Of a stretch of 64,000 bases of DNA, positions 11,783-22,455 are shown piece after piece; position 1 is the first letter of the stretch, and each line of letters opens with the position of its first letter. Both the position numbers and the translations under genes were made by a program. The DNA comes from Reticulitermes lucifugus (taxonomy: Eukaryota > Arthropoda > Insecta > Blattodea > Rhinotermitidae), in assembly GCA_026260175.1 (NCBI GenBank), contig JAKCWW010000197.1, positions 56,888-120,887 of the forward strand, written 5' to 3'. The notes under the pieces are model-generated. The model was not told the origin of the DNA. It saw nothing but the letters and a program-made list of their open reading frames with translations, and ran no database searches.

Positions 11783-12351
11783 TACTACATGTTATCAAGT
11801 GAATAGTTGCAGGCCAAGTGGCCAGCCTTCCTTCATTTTGAATCATTAACATCATTGCAGCTAAGTAAGGCTGTCATTATCTAATTTTTGCTGCCAGAGT
11901 ATTCTTTCAGCTATACAGGATAACCTTTATGACTGCCAAGTCATCTTTTTATACAGATTTGTATCTTAACAAAGCTGTTATTTTCTGCAAAGAGTAATTC
12001 CTTTATTAGCCAATGTAGACCTAAATTATCTGTTGCACATGTAAATGAAAATTGCTTTCTGCAGCGGCTGCCACATTGAATCATGAACGCTTGTTCCCCA
12101 TTCTTGAGCAATAAAATAATGAAAAGTTAGAAATTTCTGTAGTAAAAGATTTAAGGGAATATTGGATTTGTCTTGCAGTAACTGACAAACATTTTGTGAA
12201 GGTTTAGCAGGAGAAATCTTGTCATCTCTACAGTGCAGATGCAAAACTGTTGCAGTATTTAATCAGATCAATCTGATGGTTTTAGGCTTGTTTCTGAAAA
12301 GAAAACAGGGATATACATAGTTTCAGATGTGTTGTTAACACAGCAGTGAAT

Positions 12352-12465
12352 ATTAAGATGCAGTCCTTTGGGATGTACCACAGCTTAGTCTGGTAGACAG
12401 GTACCAGTGTTTTGGAGGAACCTGTTACCTCCATCCTGAGGGGAAGGCAGAAACTTATGCCCCAT
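12352..12465. repeat. FB3-type arm (single)
   Basis: TTGGGATGTACCACAG, GGTACCAGTGTTTTGGAGGA and TACCTCCATCCTGAGGGG match the order of a dispersed arm also found near 20966, 29499, 44360 and 54346. The arm resembles FB1 but has a TTTCGGAGGAAC...CCTCCATC centre. Confidence 0.5.
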
Positions 12466-12469
12466 AACA

Positions 12470-13285
12470 ATACTGGTAGCCAGCTACCAGATTACATGGC
12501 ATTGCATCTCAAAAGTTCACAGTCTGAAGATAAGGTGGAGTAATGAAGTATGTGTAATAATATGTATTAATGAAATGGCTCTCATGAAGGTCAAATTGAA
12601 AGTTATCCTAAAACACTCCAACATGCTGGTATGTAAATTTGTGAGGTTGGAAAACAGAGTATATGACATGAGGAGGTATCTTTGGCAGTCATTCTCTCTG
12701 TCGTGTTTTGCATTAGTGAGAAATATTTTTCGTCAGATGATGAAAACCCTTGTGAAATTTGATAGGAATGTCCAAGGAAAAGGTGAAAGTGACATTTGAG
12801 ACTGGAACAGTCATTAGCTTCTCTGCCATGTGATGAAGAATAAGGATGAGGCTTTGATGTTGTGGGATGTTATCAAATAGTTTACAGAATTTGTCTTTGT
12901 TGTTTTGTTTAATCACAGCAATGTGTGTGGGCTGTGTGGTAGTCAGAGTGGCACAGGGACCGTTGTTTTCTCTGAGTGCTTCAGTTTCCCTCATCAGTAT
13001 CATTCCTCCAGTTCTCTGTACTCATATTCCTTCATCTGCAATTTACACTACATTGTCTAGATACTGACAACTTTGCTAAATAAGCCACATAAAAAATTGT
13101 ATCAGTCAAGTAGAAACATGTCATTGACATGAACATGTGAAATTATGTAGAATACTTGCAGCTGCTATTTTTGTCATCAAAATATGCTAATTATTGAGAT
13201 TTCAATTATAAAACCTGACAATCGGTAACCATAGAATTTATAGAGCAAAAGACTAAATAACAAATGGTTGATGAATGTACTCAGT
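12470..13285. other. Intron sequence, nothing recognised
   Basis: CpG-poor sequence with no feature I can support. Confidence 0.4.
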
Positions 13286-13286
13286 G

Positions 13287-13483
13287 CAGGTGAGATCTGC
13301 GCTCTCTTGGGATTTCACACAGTGTAGAATGGTAGTTTCTTACAAACGTTTTGGGACAATGTATCGGTCCCATCTTCACGGGCTCTTGTCCCGTGAAGAT
13401 GGGACCGATACGTTGTCTCGAAACGTCGGTAAACAATTACCACACGACGCCGCGTAATATCCCAGAAGAACGCAGATCTCAAA
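13287..13483. repeat. FB1 foldback element, short form
   Basis: A palindrome with arms of about 95 bp. The right arm reads GATGGGACCGATACGTTG, CGAAACGTCGGTAAACAATT and ATATCCCAGAAGAACGCAG. The left arm is its diverged complement and the centre is CACGGGCTCTTGTCCCGTG. No clean target duplication is visible. Confidence 0.85.
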
Positions 13484-13563
13484 TGGTGTCAGTGCCAAAT
13501 ACCAAGTCTTAATATCTGCTACTGTGAGAACCTCAAATCAAATGCAGCAATAAGACATAAAAT

Positions 13564-13893
13564 AAAGTTTCCCAGTGCATGACATGTATCTGTATGTGGC
13601 ATTGGAGGTATAATTCCATGTATTTTTAATTTTGGCACTAGATGGAGGTGAGTGGTCAGCTTCATGCTTCATCCTCTTTACTCCTGGCAAAGAGCCTCTG
13701 GTGCACATTGAATGCGGGGAGGGGGTGGGGGGGGACTGGGTGGGCCCTAGAACTTGTTGGAACATGTTGCAGATGAACCGTTACTGGGAATCGAAGAACC
13801 ATGTCTTTATGTTGTTTAGTTTATTGTACCAAATAGCCATGTAACCATATCTTTGTTACCAGCTTGTGGCCTAGTCGCAAGCTGACTGATCTA
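13564..13893 (-). mobile_element. SINE-A copy with internal expansion
   Basis: The tail end (AAAGTTTCCCAGTGCATGAC) and body (GGCACTAGATGGAGGTGAGT) are followed by a G-rich expansion and extra sequence before the tRNA head (CAGCTTGTGGCCTAGTCGCA). Confidence 0.75.
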
Positions 13894-13894
13894 A

Positions 13895-14860
13895 CCTAAC
13901 TTCAACGAAACAATGCAGAGGCTAAATATTTTCTCAATATATTATACATAAGTTAATCAGAAAATACCAAGCCTGTTATTAAGTTAAAGTCATTAAAATA
14001 TCATACCAGTGAACATTAAGTTTGCCATCCTCTCCTGTCGTGTAGTCTTACATAAGTTTAATGATATTTTGGTGGATCTTTCTGTCCCCGCCTTCTGTTC
14101 TGAAGATGGTAACAGTCTTCATAGTCACAGCTGTGGGAAACTTAAATGTATCAAATAGGGGTATGTAATATGAGTTAAATGGTGAATTATTGTGTACCCT
14201 TGTTTTCACAGTCTTAAACCCAGTAGCATGGCACAAAAAGATAATTAATTAGAAGTTAATGTAAAAGTGGAACGAGAACTAGAAACACAACACACTGAAA
14301 TATAGTTTATATTTCCATAATTATATTTATAGACCAGTAACTGTGTATTTTGTACTTTTTGGGCACAAATGCATTAAGATTGAATGCCGAATGGGATGGC
14401 GTCTATATCTGTCTACATATAGTGACCGAATTCAGTGTTGGGGTCTATGGCAGAAGGATTCAGGTGAATTTAATTTGGGTTCTTACTGGCCCGGTAATTT
14501 ACATTAAACTCCAGTAAATAAAACGTAATCAGTTTTCTCAACTGCACTTCATTAAACAAAAACTGGAATGTTATATGAATTGTAGATCTCATTAAGGTGT
14601 ACAACTTTTACCTGAAACATTTTCCAGTGCAATGAATATTTAATGCACTGAGACCTTTTTTATGTGACTTATTTCATGGCTTTGGAATCCTATTTAAATG
14701 TCCAAAAAGTATAAAATTGAGCGTGGTGAGGCCCACTGTATGTTTATGGAGATACAGAGCCAGGTAATTCTGACTGGCCGTCCGTGTTAGACGTGTCTGC
14801 CTGTAATAGGCACTTTTTACGGCATAATTTAGCTCTGCTGTACATTCTAGTTCATTGTAT
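13895..14860. other. Intron sequence, nothing recognised
   Basis: No gene or named repeat. The CpG frequency appears to rise towards the end of this stretch. Confidence 0.4.
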
Positions 14861-14864
14861 GGCG

Positions 14865-15012
14865 GGGGTGCACAAGTTTCCCAAAAAATCTAAGAGCCGC
14901 CTCAAAATTCTAGGCGCCAGAAGGGTGACATTAAGCAAGTTCCGTGGACCGACAAATATTAGGCACCTTACAAAATTAGTCGCCTGGGCGTCCCGGCGCC
15001 CGAGATTTGTGC
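14865..15012 (+). mobile_element. GTGCACAAAT-ended MITE, copy 1
   Basis: A roughly 150-bp element with inverted ends GGTGCACAAGTTT and GAGATTTGTGCA and interior CTAGGCGCCAGAAGGGTGAC. Four other copies are at 15621, 31038, 45653 and 46213. Confidence 0.75.
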
Positions 15013-15102
15013 ATATATATATATATATGCACAAATCTATATATATAAATATATATCTATATATATAAATCCATATATATATATATATATATATATATAT
15101 GG
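15011..15102. repeat. (TA)n microsatellite with interruptions
   Basis: Runs of TA interrupted by AAATC-type units, immediately after the MITE. Confidence 0.9.
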
Positions 15103-15105
15103 AAC

Positions 15106-15385
15106 TGGGGTATCGTATTCGGTATGATAACTAGGCTACTGGCTGGGCGATCTGGGGTTTGAATCCCAGCAGGGGCAAGAGATCGTTCTCTTCTCCAAAA
15201 CGTCCAGACCGGCTCTGGGGCCCACCTAGCCTCCTATTCGAGGGATACCGGGATTCTTTTTCGGGATAAAACGGCCGGGGCGTGAGATTAAACACTCACC
15301 TCCATCTAGTGCCGAGGTTGAGAATGAGTGGAGCTATACCTGTACTCCACCTGTACACCTTCATGGTGTGGACAGAGATAAAAGC
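15106..15385 (+). mobile_element. SINE-A copy, full length
   Basis: A well-preserved copy. A-box region GATAACTAGGCTACTGGC, B box GGGTTTGAATCCCAGC, body GGGGCCCACCTAGCCTCC and CTCACCTCCATCTAGTGCCG, then the AATGAGTGGAGCTATACC tail. Confidence 0.9.
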
Positions 15386-15394
15386 AAAGCAATC

Positions 15395-15595
15395 ACATTA
15401 CAGGCCTGGACAGACCCTGAGGGTTCCAGGAGGCTGAGGCTCCCAGATTTCTAGACAATCGGCACATGAAGGTGGTANNNNNNNNNNNNNNNNNNNNNNN
15501 NNNNNNNNNNNNNNNNNNNNNNNNNNNTACCCCCCAGGAAATGTTCCTGGTACTCATTTCTGTTAGAGGCTGAGTCGACCCCAGGGCCATGTGGA
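15395..15595 (-). repeat. Dispersed repeat E, copy 1 (contains N gap)
   Basis: GACAATCGGCACATGAAGGT and GAGGCTGAGTCGACCCC flank a 50-base N gap (15478-15527). The reverse complement matches 58361-58531. Class unknown. Confidence 0.7.
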
Positions 15596-15620
15596 CAGAG
15601 ATAGCTGTACTTAATTATCA

Positions 15621-15781
15621 CGGGTACACGAATTTTCCAAAAATATAGGGGACACCTCAAAATCTTTGGCGCCAGAAGGGTTACAAGAAGCAAGTTCCGT
15701 ACTGAGGACCCACAAATCCTACACGGCACTGTACAAAATTCAGTCACCTGGGAGACCTGGCGCCCGGGATTTGTGCACCCT
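15621..15781 (+). mobile_element. GTGCACAAAT-ended MITE, copy 2
   Basis: Left end GGGTACACGAATTTTCC, interior TTGGCGCCAGAAGGGTTAC, right end CCGGGATTTGTGCACCC. Confidence 0.75.
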
Positions 15782-15796
15782 TGCTTGATAGATACG

Positions 15797-15821
15797 TATA
15801 TATATATATATATATATATGT
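15797..15821. repeat. (TA)n microsatellite
   Basis: A short pure TA run. Confidence 0.9.
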
Positions 15822-16600
15822 CATATTTTAATAATCCTTACTGTTAAATGGGTTTCGTATTTTTCCCTGGATTTTCAGTTCTTTGTAGTATTATGCAGCA
15901 TCTCTAAAATGCGCTACTTTAATAATAATGGTATCAGGAAATAATTCTTTCGTAGGCTCGTGTAAAGAATCTGTGGACAGTCTGCCGTCCGTAATTTATT
16001 CTTCTTGCTTTCCCTCCTCGCCATCTCCCGTGTGTACGTTAATTTTTATCCCCACATATCATTCGTACCAGTTTGTATTTTTATTTGCACTTTTTGGTGT
16101 TCTGCCTTCGGCATTTCTCACCTTTTCCTTCACTTCTGCCATCTTCACTCATTTTGTTTCACTGCACTCTTGCTTCTACCTCACTTCCGTCAACTCGGCG
16201 AGAGGTCTGCCTTAACCCATCCAATCAACCAACAATGTAGCTAAGCGCGGAAACTTACACGGATAAATCTTCATTCTTTGCTATTATGAACCATTTCTGC
16301 GTACCAGACGTGTAGCAGAAGTGCGAAAGCTGTGCCTTAGGATGTTCGCCTTACGCGTTCTGTCGTCTTGGCTGAAGGCCTATACGTTTTCTCACGAGAC
16401 TGTTGCTACTGGCGGGAGAAGACTTTGGTTGGATGTCTGGGGTTTGAACCCAGGGAGGCTGTGATGGAATTAGCTGGAAGCTTTCGTGACTGGGAGAAGG
16501 AGGCCGTGCCCCGTGTTTAATTATACTCTGGCGTTCGCCTTTAAACTGAAGAAGGTCGCGGAAAATCTCAGAGCAATCTTCAGGTACAGCATCCCCGTTG
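15822..16600. other. Intron sequence; one tRNA-like B-box motif
   Basis: No clear gene. GGGGTTTGAACCCAGGG near 16439 looks like a tRNA T-arm and could belong to an unclassified SINE, but no matching A box or second copy was found. Confidence 0.35.
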
Positions 16601-17077
16601 TGCTTAGTCACATATATATAATTTTTTATTCACACCACCGTCGTGCACAACACAGTTTACAAAGTATACATTTCTAAGAATCACCTGCATGTCTATTATT
16701 AAAATTATTTGTTAAAAAAACAGAAAATTTCTCAGACTAATTTAAACTTGATTACATTTTATACATACAGACTCCAGTGTCCAAAAGAAACTGATACGGA
16801 GAAGATGAGTACTATTTTAGAAAAATTCATGGAGTGTTTTACACATTAAATTAGAATTGCAGTGAGCATCGGATTAATTCGCCGTGCCGTGAAAATAACA
16901 GACTGAAGTGTGTCTGCCTTATGTATCAATATAAACTGCCATCAACATCGCGACGGAAGCCTGAAATCATGCCTACCATCTCTATTTAAAACCATAGTTC
17001 TAATACTTATCCTATAATATTATACAACTTTTATGTATTTTAACGTAAGTTTTTATGACGTAGATTGTAAGGGAGTC

Positions 17078-17333
17078 GATCCCAGTTGCCGCGCGGTCTA
17101 AGGCGTGGGTCTGCGGCCGCTCGCTTGCTAGGATTGTGGGTTCGAATCCCGCCAGGGGCATGCATGTCTGTCTGTTGTGAGTGTTGCGTGTTGTCAGGTA
17201 GAGGTCTCTGCGTCGGGCTTATCATTCGTGCAGACGAGTCCTACCGAGTGTAGTGTGTCTGCGTGTGATCGTGAAGCGTCGATAATGAGGAGGCCCTGGC
17301 CCACTGGGGGCCTTTGCGCCATGGAAAAAAAAA
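17078..17333 (+). mobile_element. SINE-B copy (tRNA-derived SINE with A tail)
   Basis: The head GCCGCGCGGTCTAAGGCGTG and the T-arm/B-box TGGGTTCGAATCCCGCC are tRNA-like. The body ends GGCCCACTGGGGGCCTTTGC and runs into an A tail. Imperfect target repeats ATTGTAAGGGAGT / ATTGTGAGGGAAT flank it. Confidence 0.88.
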
Positions 17334-17403
17334 TATTGTGAGGGAATGAGATCTCAATGCCACTTGCAGATATAAGTGTTTTGTATGGATTTTGATAACG
17401 AAT

Positions 17404-17446
17404 AGGTCTGATGATGGCTTAATTGAAAGGCCGAAACCAGTAACCT
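17404..17446 (+). ncRNA. Hammerhead-ribozyme-like motif, copy 1
   Basis: AGGT (17404-17407) can pair with ACCT (17443-17446) as helix I. Between them lie CTGATGA (17408-17414), an unpaired T, helix II GGCTT/AGGCC, GAAA (17433-17436), a minimal C-G helix III and GTA, the usual NUH cleavage triplet. This order matches the hammerhead core. The extra base before helix II and the very short helix III are departures. Short helix III is known in hammerheads of Penelope-like elements. Activity is untested. Confidence 0.4.
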
Positions 17447-17559
17447 GAAAATTTGTAAAGTGTGTTGTGCATGACGGTGGTTTGGAACATATATATGTAA
17501 CCTCAGAGTAGCTGAATAGTGTTAGAGACACCAGTCGTCATGTCGACGTGGCCATCGTC

Positions 17560-18300
17560 TTACGGGCCAATGGGATGTGCGGTGGAAGGAATAGAGCAGG
17601 GAATTCGTTGCATGCGAGAAGAGTCAGGGTAGACCACAGCAACTTGAAAGGCCCCTCTGTGAGTTACTCGCAGCCGAGGCTGCTCGTAACGAGGCGGAAA
17701 ATTCGACAGCACGATTAGTTTGGAAAGCCGCTTTCCCACCACTGGTGGATTTGACAAATGAGCAAATAGTTATGCATTCTACAAGGAGTCAAGTGAGTAA
17801 TTGTCTTGCTATTTCCGCGACTGGTGTATGTGACTAACACTCGCACTGGGGCACATTTGCCATTGTCATCGCCTTCCCATGACTTGTGTACTTGGCTACT
17901 CGACGTACCGAATGATACTGATTGCCAGCACACGTTTTGTACCTGCTTGTCAAGTGTATACGAGTCGTAGGAACGCAAGAAGTCTGGACTTGATAAGTAA
18001 ACAAACATTGTTGATTTCTGTAACTTGTCACATTTACCGACAATCAGTGGGAAACGTACAAGTGGTCAATATTTTTACAAATGCACTGTCACCACGACGT
18101 GGCAAGTATCGGCAAGTGGCAAGTGTTTACCCGATATACCAGTCATGGGAACACCTCTTGTTACTGTACTGTTTTGCTACTTTGACTGGTGGAGGCGTTC
18201 ACCTGGAACAGGCTGTGACAACGACTGCAATGTGGGCCCGTGTTGATGTACAATTTGTCATTCTGAGGCAGTGAACGGCCAGTTGAAGTTTGCAGACGGG
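17560..18300. other. Possible diverged tandem repeat
   Basis: Short similar segments recur: CCACCACTGGTGGATTTGAC near 17736, CCGCGACTGGTGTATGTGAC near 17816 and TTCCCATGACTTGTGTAC near 17874. They may be decayed units of a tandem repeat. No coding frame is convincing. Confidence 0.3.
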
Positions 18301-18782
18301 TTGCGGGACACTATATGTATTGGAGTGAAATATTCTGAGGAAGAGCAGTGAAAGAATGAACCGCACATTTTGTGAACAGTGCAACTTTTGCGTAATTATT
18401 GAGGTTTTCGAAGTAATTAAAACCGCGCCAACTCTCTACGATTACTGTGCAGTGCGTACATTTGGCAAATTATTGGTATTTTTACAGTACACACCGCAAC
18501 ATGAGGCACAGACGACATAAAGCAGCAGGACATAATTACAAAATGTCCATCAAATATACAAAACCAAGAACAAAACAGCCAGAGGTGTAGAGGTAACATA
18601 GTGTTCCACATTGCTGCATTTTACTATTTTGACACGAATTTTTACGAATTATTAAGGATTTTATACTCTGTGTTTTTATATATGTTTTAAATTCTGATTT
18701 TGTGATTGTCACTTACATACAAAGAGATTGCACCAATATAATGGCAGACGTAACATTGGATGTGGAATGAACGTAGTTTATG

Positions 18783-18830
18783 AACCCCCTGAAGATGGTC
18801 TTAAATAAGACCGAAACATATGTAGGGGTT
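18783..18830 (+). ncRNA. Hammerhead-ribozyme-like motif, copy 2
   Basis: AACCCC (18783-18788) pairs perfectly with GGGGTT (18825-18830) as helix I. The core CTGAAGA (18789-18795) fits CTGANGA. After one extra T, GGTCTTA pairs perfectly with TAAGACC as helix II, followed by GAAA (18813-18816). Then CATATG, a self-complementary helix III segment, leads to the GTA triplet ending at 18824, directly before the helix I 3' strand. Minimal helix III of this kind is reported for Penelope-like elements, where two molecules may pair. The only core departure is the extra T. Confidence 0.5.
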
Positions 18831-18834
18831 GATT

Positions 18835-20450
18835 AATACATAATAAAAGTGACAGTGAAGTGCATTTCGTTGGTGTTTTAAACAGTGAACTCAAAAATAT
18901 CTTTTAAAAAGGAAAACGTCAGGTCTTCTAAAATTCGTAAGAGTGTACATGTTGACCGTGTCTTCTGATTATACTCGTAGTGCTGTGTAATGGAACGTAG
19001 TGCCTCAATCCTTAGGGTGTCAGTGAAGATGGATGCAGAATGTTCCTGTGTAGCCATATTACACAATGTGGTAGCCCAAATGATCATAGCATGAGCCTTC
19101 GTTGTAGTGTGAATCTCGAATATTTGGATTCTATTCCCAGCACATTTTACTTTTTATTTTATGGAATGGGCCGGTTTAGAAAAAAAAAATATTTGTCGAC
19201 TAACGTATCCTTCTGTTAGCAGGTTTGCATGCTTGTAGTGAGGTTATTAGCTCTGTTTCGAAAATTTGTTTCCAGCCATACTGTGACCTGTATTGGCCTT
19301 CGTCATAGCGTCATTTTAGAGTACTTTTTCCCCTCGACGCATGAATTTCATATCATTCATATACTCTGCTTCCAATCTCGGCTGCTGCCCACATTCGTAT
19401 CTGTTTGTGTTTGTATTCAAATCCAGACCAGAATATTAACGATTACAGACGTCAGATAACATGAGGGCATCAGACCAGAATACATTGCCGGTCGCTTTGA
19501 ACTTACCAGACACAAAGAGAACATACAGCATTGAAGTGGAAGATATGTGCAAATGCAGACACCTGCGTCACGAGTCTAGTTTCCATTTTGAGGGACTTCC
19601 CCGCACTCCATAAAGAGCCTGATGTTCGCCCCCTTATGTCTCGATATGCTGTAAAAGCGATACCGGCCGATTGACGTTGTGAATGAATGGAAGCAAGCAC
19701 CCGTGGAGGCGTAGGCTAATTCGAAAGGTAATGTCACCTGTACACGTTTGTTACTGTTGGATTTATAATAGGTTACGATTTATGATAGACTACGTACGTG
19801 TATTATACTGTACAGAAATATGGGTCGATGGTATTAGTTAAGAACTGGAGCAGGAATGACAATGCGGTGTAGGCTGTCTATGCTTCAGTCGGTATGCGTT
19901 GATCTTTGTTGGAACGAGTTCAGTAGTTGCGTATGTAGTGAAGTCATGATATCAGAACATCCATCAAGGGCTTCAGTGTATAGTAGTGGGTCACTGGAAG
20001 ATTATCTGGGGAAAATGTTGCTGTAGATGGAAACTGTAAAATTTACCATCGTTGAATTTTCAGTTCATATGAAATTTGAGATTTTCATCGTGGTCATTCA
20101 GGTTATGATAGTATTATTCCCTTCAATTAACTTGATCCCTGTTAGCGCACCAAGCTGCAACCGTTTTCTTTCCATTCCAAATGCGTTACCTTGTAACTCG
20201 CAGGATTCTTAAGTTTATTTTAAGCAATGGAGCAAAGTGGAGTTTGGTATGCAGTCTCCCTTACTTTATCGACTGCCCTAGCGGTTTGATAATGGGACCC
20301 AGCATCGCACTGCGATAGTGTACTGCCAACAGAGTAAATGTTTTTGGCAAAGGTGTAACGTTGCATGATGTCAGCCAGGGATTGGACGGACCGTGCTGAC
20401 TACAGCTGTGTGCAGTGTTAGGGAGCTCAGGTATCAAGATATCCGAATTA
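18835..20450. other. Intron sequence, nothing recognised
   Basis: The short frames lack conserved motifs. I see no repeat family member. Confidence 0.4.
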
Positions 20451-20454
20451 TGTC

Positions 20455-20590
20455 TGTAGAGCCCATGCCACGACTTAGGTGGTTAGACGCCAGTCTTTCA
20501 CCACTGAGGTCCGCGTTCTTTTACAGGCCAGTCCATGTGGGATTTCTGATAGACACAGTAGCACTGCGATAGGTATTTCTTTTTCCATAT
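20455..20590 (+). mobile_element. SINE-C copy, diverged
   Basis: ATGCCACGACTTAGGTGGTT and GGCCAGTCCATGTGGGATTT match the head and body of the copy at 53727. Confidence 0.6.
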
Positions 20591-20965
20591 CAGGATCATT
20601 TCTTCAGTGCTTTGTACTCACAGTATGTAATCTTAGTAACAGCGTCGTTAAATAACACACTTGAAACTTAAAAAGACATAGGAGTCTGATAAATGGGTAC
20701 CTACGTACATTAAAAGAGTACTGCTTGCATCTTCAGGGTTGAAGTGAGCCAGGTTGGAAAAATGGTAGCATAGAGGTGTTGTGAAAGAAGTGGGCCAAGA
20801 CTGAGTGGTCATCAGAGCTCAGGGTGGGGGAGGACAGGGCAGCCACACTCTGTCATACCTCTCGAGACACTGTAGGCCTACGTGTTATTATCTTCTGCAA
20901 ATTAGACGAAACTTGGAAGGTTACGTCACCATTGTTATGTGTAGCGCATTTTAAACCTAAGGTTC

Positions 20966-21112
20966 TGATACGAGTAGTAGTAGGATGATCTTTGGGATGT
21001 GATTCCATGTGGTGTGGTATGCAGGTACCGACGTTTCGGAGGAACATGCTGTGTCCGTCTTGGTTAGAAGGTGGAGGCACTAGGTTCTTCTGAAACATTG
21101 GTACTCTACCTT
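20966..21112. repeat. FB3-type foldback fragment
   Basis: Left arm: CTTTGGGATGTGATTCC, CAGGTACCGACGTTTCGGAG and GAACATGCTGTGTCC. A shorter inverted part follows (GGTGGAGGCAC, TTCTGAAACATTGGTAC). Confidence 0.55.
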
Positions 21113-21561
21113 ACTCCAGAGAATGCATTGACCTGCAAAGCGTGGGTATAGAGTGCCTTAACACTGGCGACGACGGTCAGGGGAAAACATATAGATCCTG
21201 TCAAAATCACGAGTCTCTATCACTGCATGACCTTTCCGCTGGTCGCCATTTGTTAGGTGTTTCGTCTGTAACAAGACTAAAGTCAGATTTATGCACAGTT
21301 CTAACCACATAGAACACTACAGAAACAACTGTATTTTGTCACACGCAAAACATACGGCTGCATTTCAGCCCAATTTATTTATAACTGGAATATCTTAGTT
21401 TCTGGTCACAAACAAGAGAGGGTCGGCTTTCCCCAGCGCGTAAAACTGCCAAGGTCAACTGCAACCTCCTCAGTCAGTATCAGTACCTCTCCTCTAGACT
21501 GCCTGGCGTTATATAAGCGAAAACTGTAATCGTAATTACGCATGTTAATTGAAGTAAAGTT

Positions 21562-21838
21562 AAAAAGGTAAAGTTGGACCTGTGCACAAGCCATGAAGAC
21601 GTGTGGGGGAGTGGAGGTATTACTTTACTCATTCTTAATGTCGGCACTATATGGAGGTGAGTTGTCAGCTTCACGCCTCGTGGGAAGATACCTCCGTATG
21701 CGCTGAATAGGAGACTGGGTGGGCCTCGGAGCTGGTCTGTTCGATTTGGAATAGAGAAAAATCTCTGGTCTGTGCAAGGAATCGAACGACGATTCCTCTG
21801 TCCAGCCCGTAGCCTAGTCACTGGCTGCACTGTCCGGT
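21562..21838 (-). mobile_element. SINE-A copy
   Basis: Full order from the AAAAAGGTAAAGTTGGACC tail to the tRNA head CCCGTAGCCTAGTCACTGGC, in reverse orientation. Confidence 0.85.
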
Positions 21839-22247
21839 CTGTAGTACGCTTTTAGAGGTAGCAGCGCCAGATTCAGTATCTCTGTCCGCTGCAGTCGGGA
21901 AGTAATGGTCATGGTATTAGCACTTCAAATATCAAGATCTGTTTCTGTATTTAGTCTAATCTTCACCCCCTTGAAGACGCAGAGAGAAGTCGAGGTGTCG
22001 CTTCTCGATGTATTAGTGGGCAAGCTGGTCGGGAGGTGGTTGTGAACAGAAAGAGTGTTTCACCTTCCTGGAATCAAACTATGGTTCCTCGTTCGTCCGT
22101 ACTGTTACCTATCCACTGTACCGACTGAACTGACCAGGCTACTACTTTCATTTGCAGTGGATTCGAAGACATCAACCCGGTTGCTTGAAAATTTTTGTAA
22201 GGAACGTAGTGATTTATTCAATGTACCTGTTGTTAGGGCGGTGAAAC

Positions 22248-22345
22248 CTGGGAATGTGGCTAGTATGGGGTAAAAGGAATGCATACAGAATTTTGGTGGC
22301 GAAGTCCCTTAGATATTATTCTCTTGGAAGACTAGACAGTTTATT
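22248..22345 (+). mobile_element. RTE-type LINE, short coding fragment
   Basis: The frame reads GKRNAYRILVAKS and then SLGRLDS, matching the (G/D)KRNAYRILVGKPEG...PLGRPRR part near the C terminus of RTE-type LINE proteins. Less than 100 bp remains. Confidence 0.6.
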
Positions 22346-22455
22346 TTTTTTATTTTTATTGAACGATTATGGTAGTAGCTTGGATTATATGGCGTCGAGT
22401 GGTGGGATATTGAATAGCGAACCTGGGAGGTTGTGGGAGGAAGCACTAGTGACCT

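Larger units (their letters stand above)
16605..17503. mobile_element. Unclassified element with about 45-bp inverted ends
   Basis: The left end (CACCACCGTCGTGCACAACA) and right end (TGTTGTGCATGACGGTGGTT) are inverted copies, and the similarity continues through TTTGTAAA inward and a TATATATG run outward. A SINE-B lies inside, and a hammerhead-like motif lies just inside the right end. It may be a Penelope-like element with inverted terminal segments. Confidence 0.5.

Noticed and set aside
13387-13483. Palindromes as rho-independent terminators or riboswitches
   Set aside because: Those are bacterial features. These are repeated foldback elements in insect intron DNA.
17078-17160. Functional tRNA gene
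   Set aside because: The tRNA-like head lacks a clean cloverleaf, continues into a SINE body with an A tail and is repeated at 34037.
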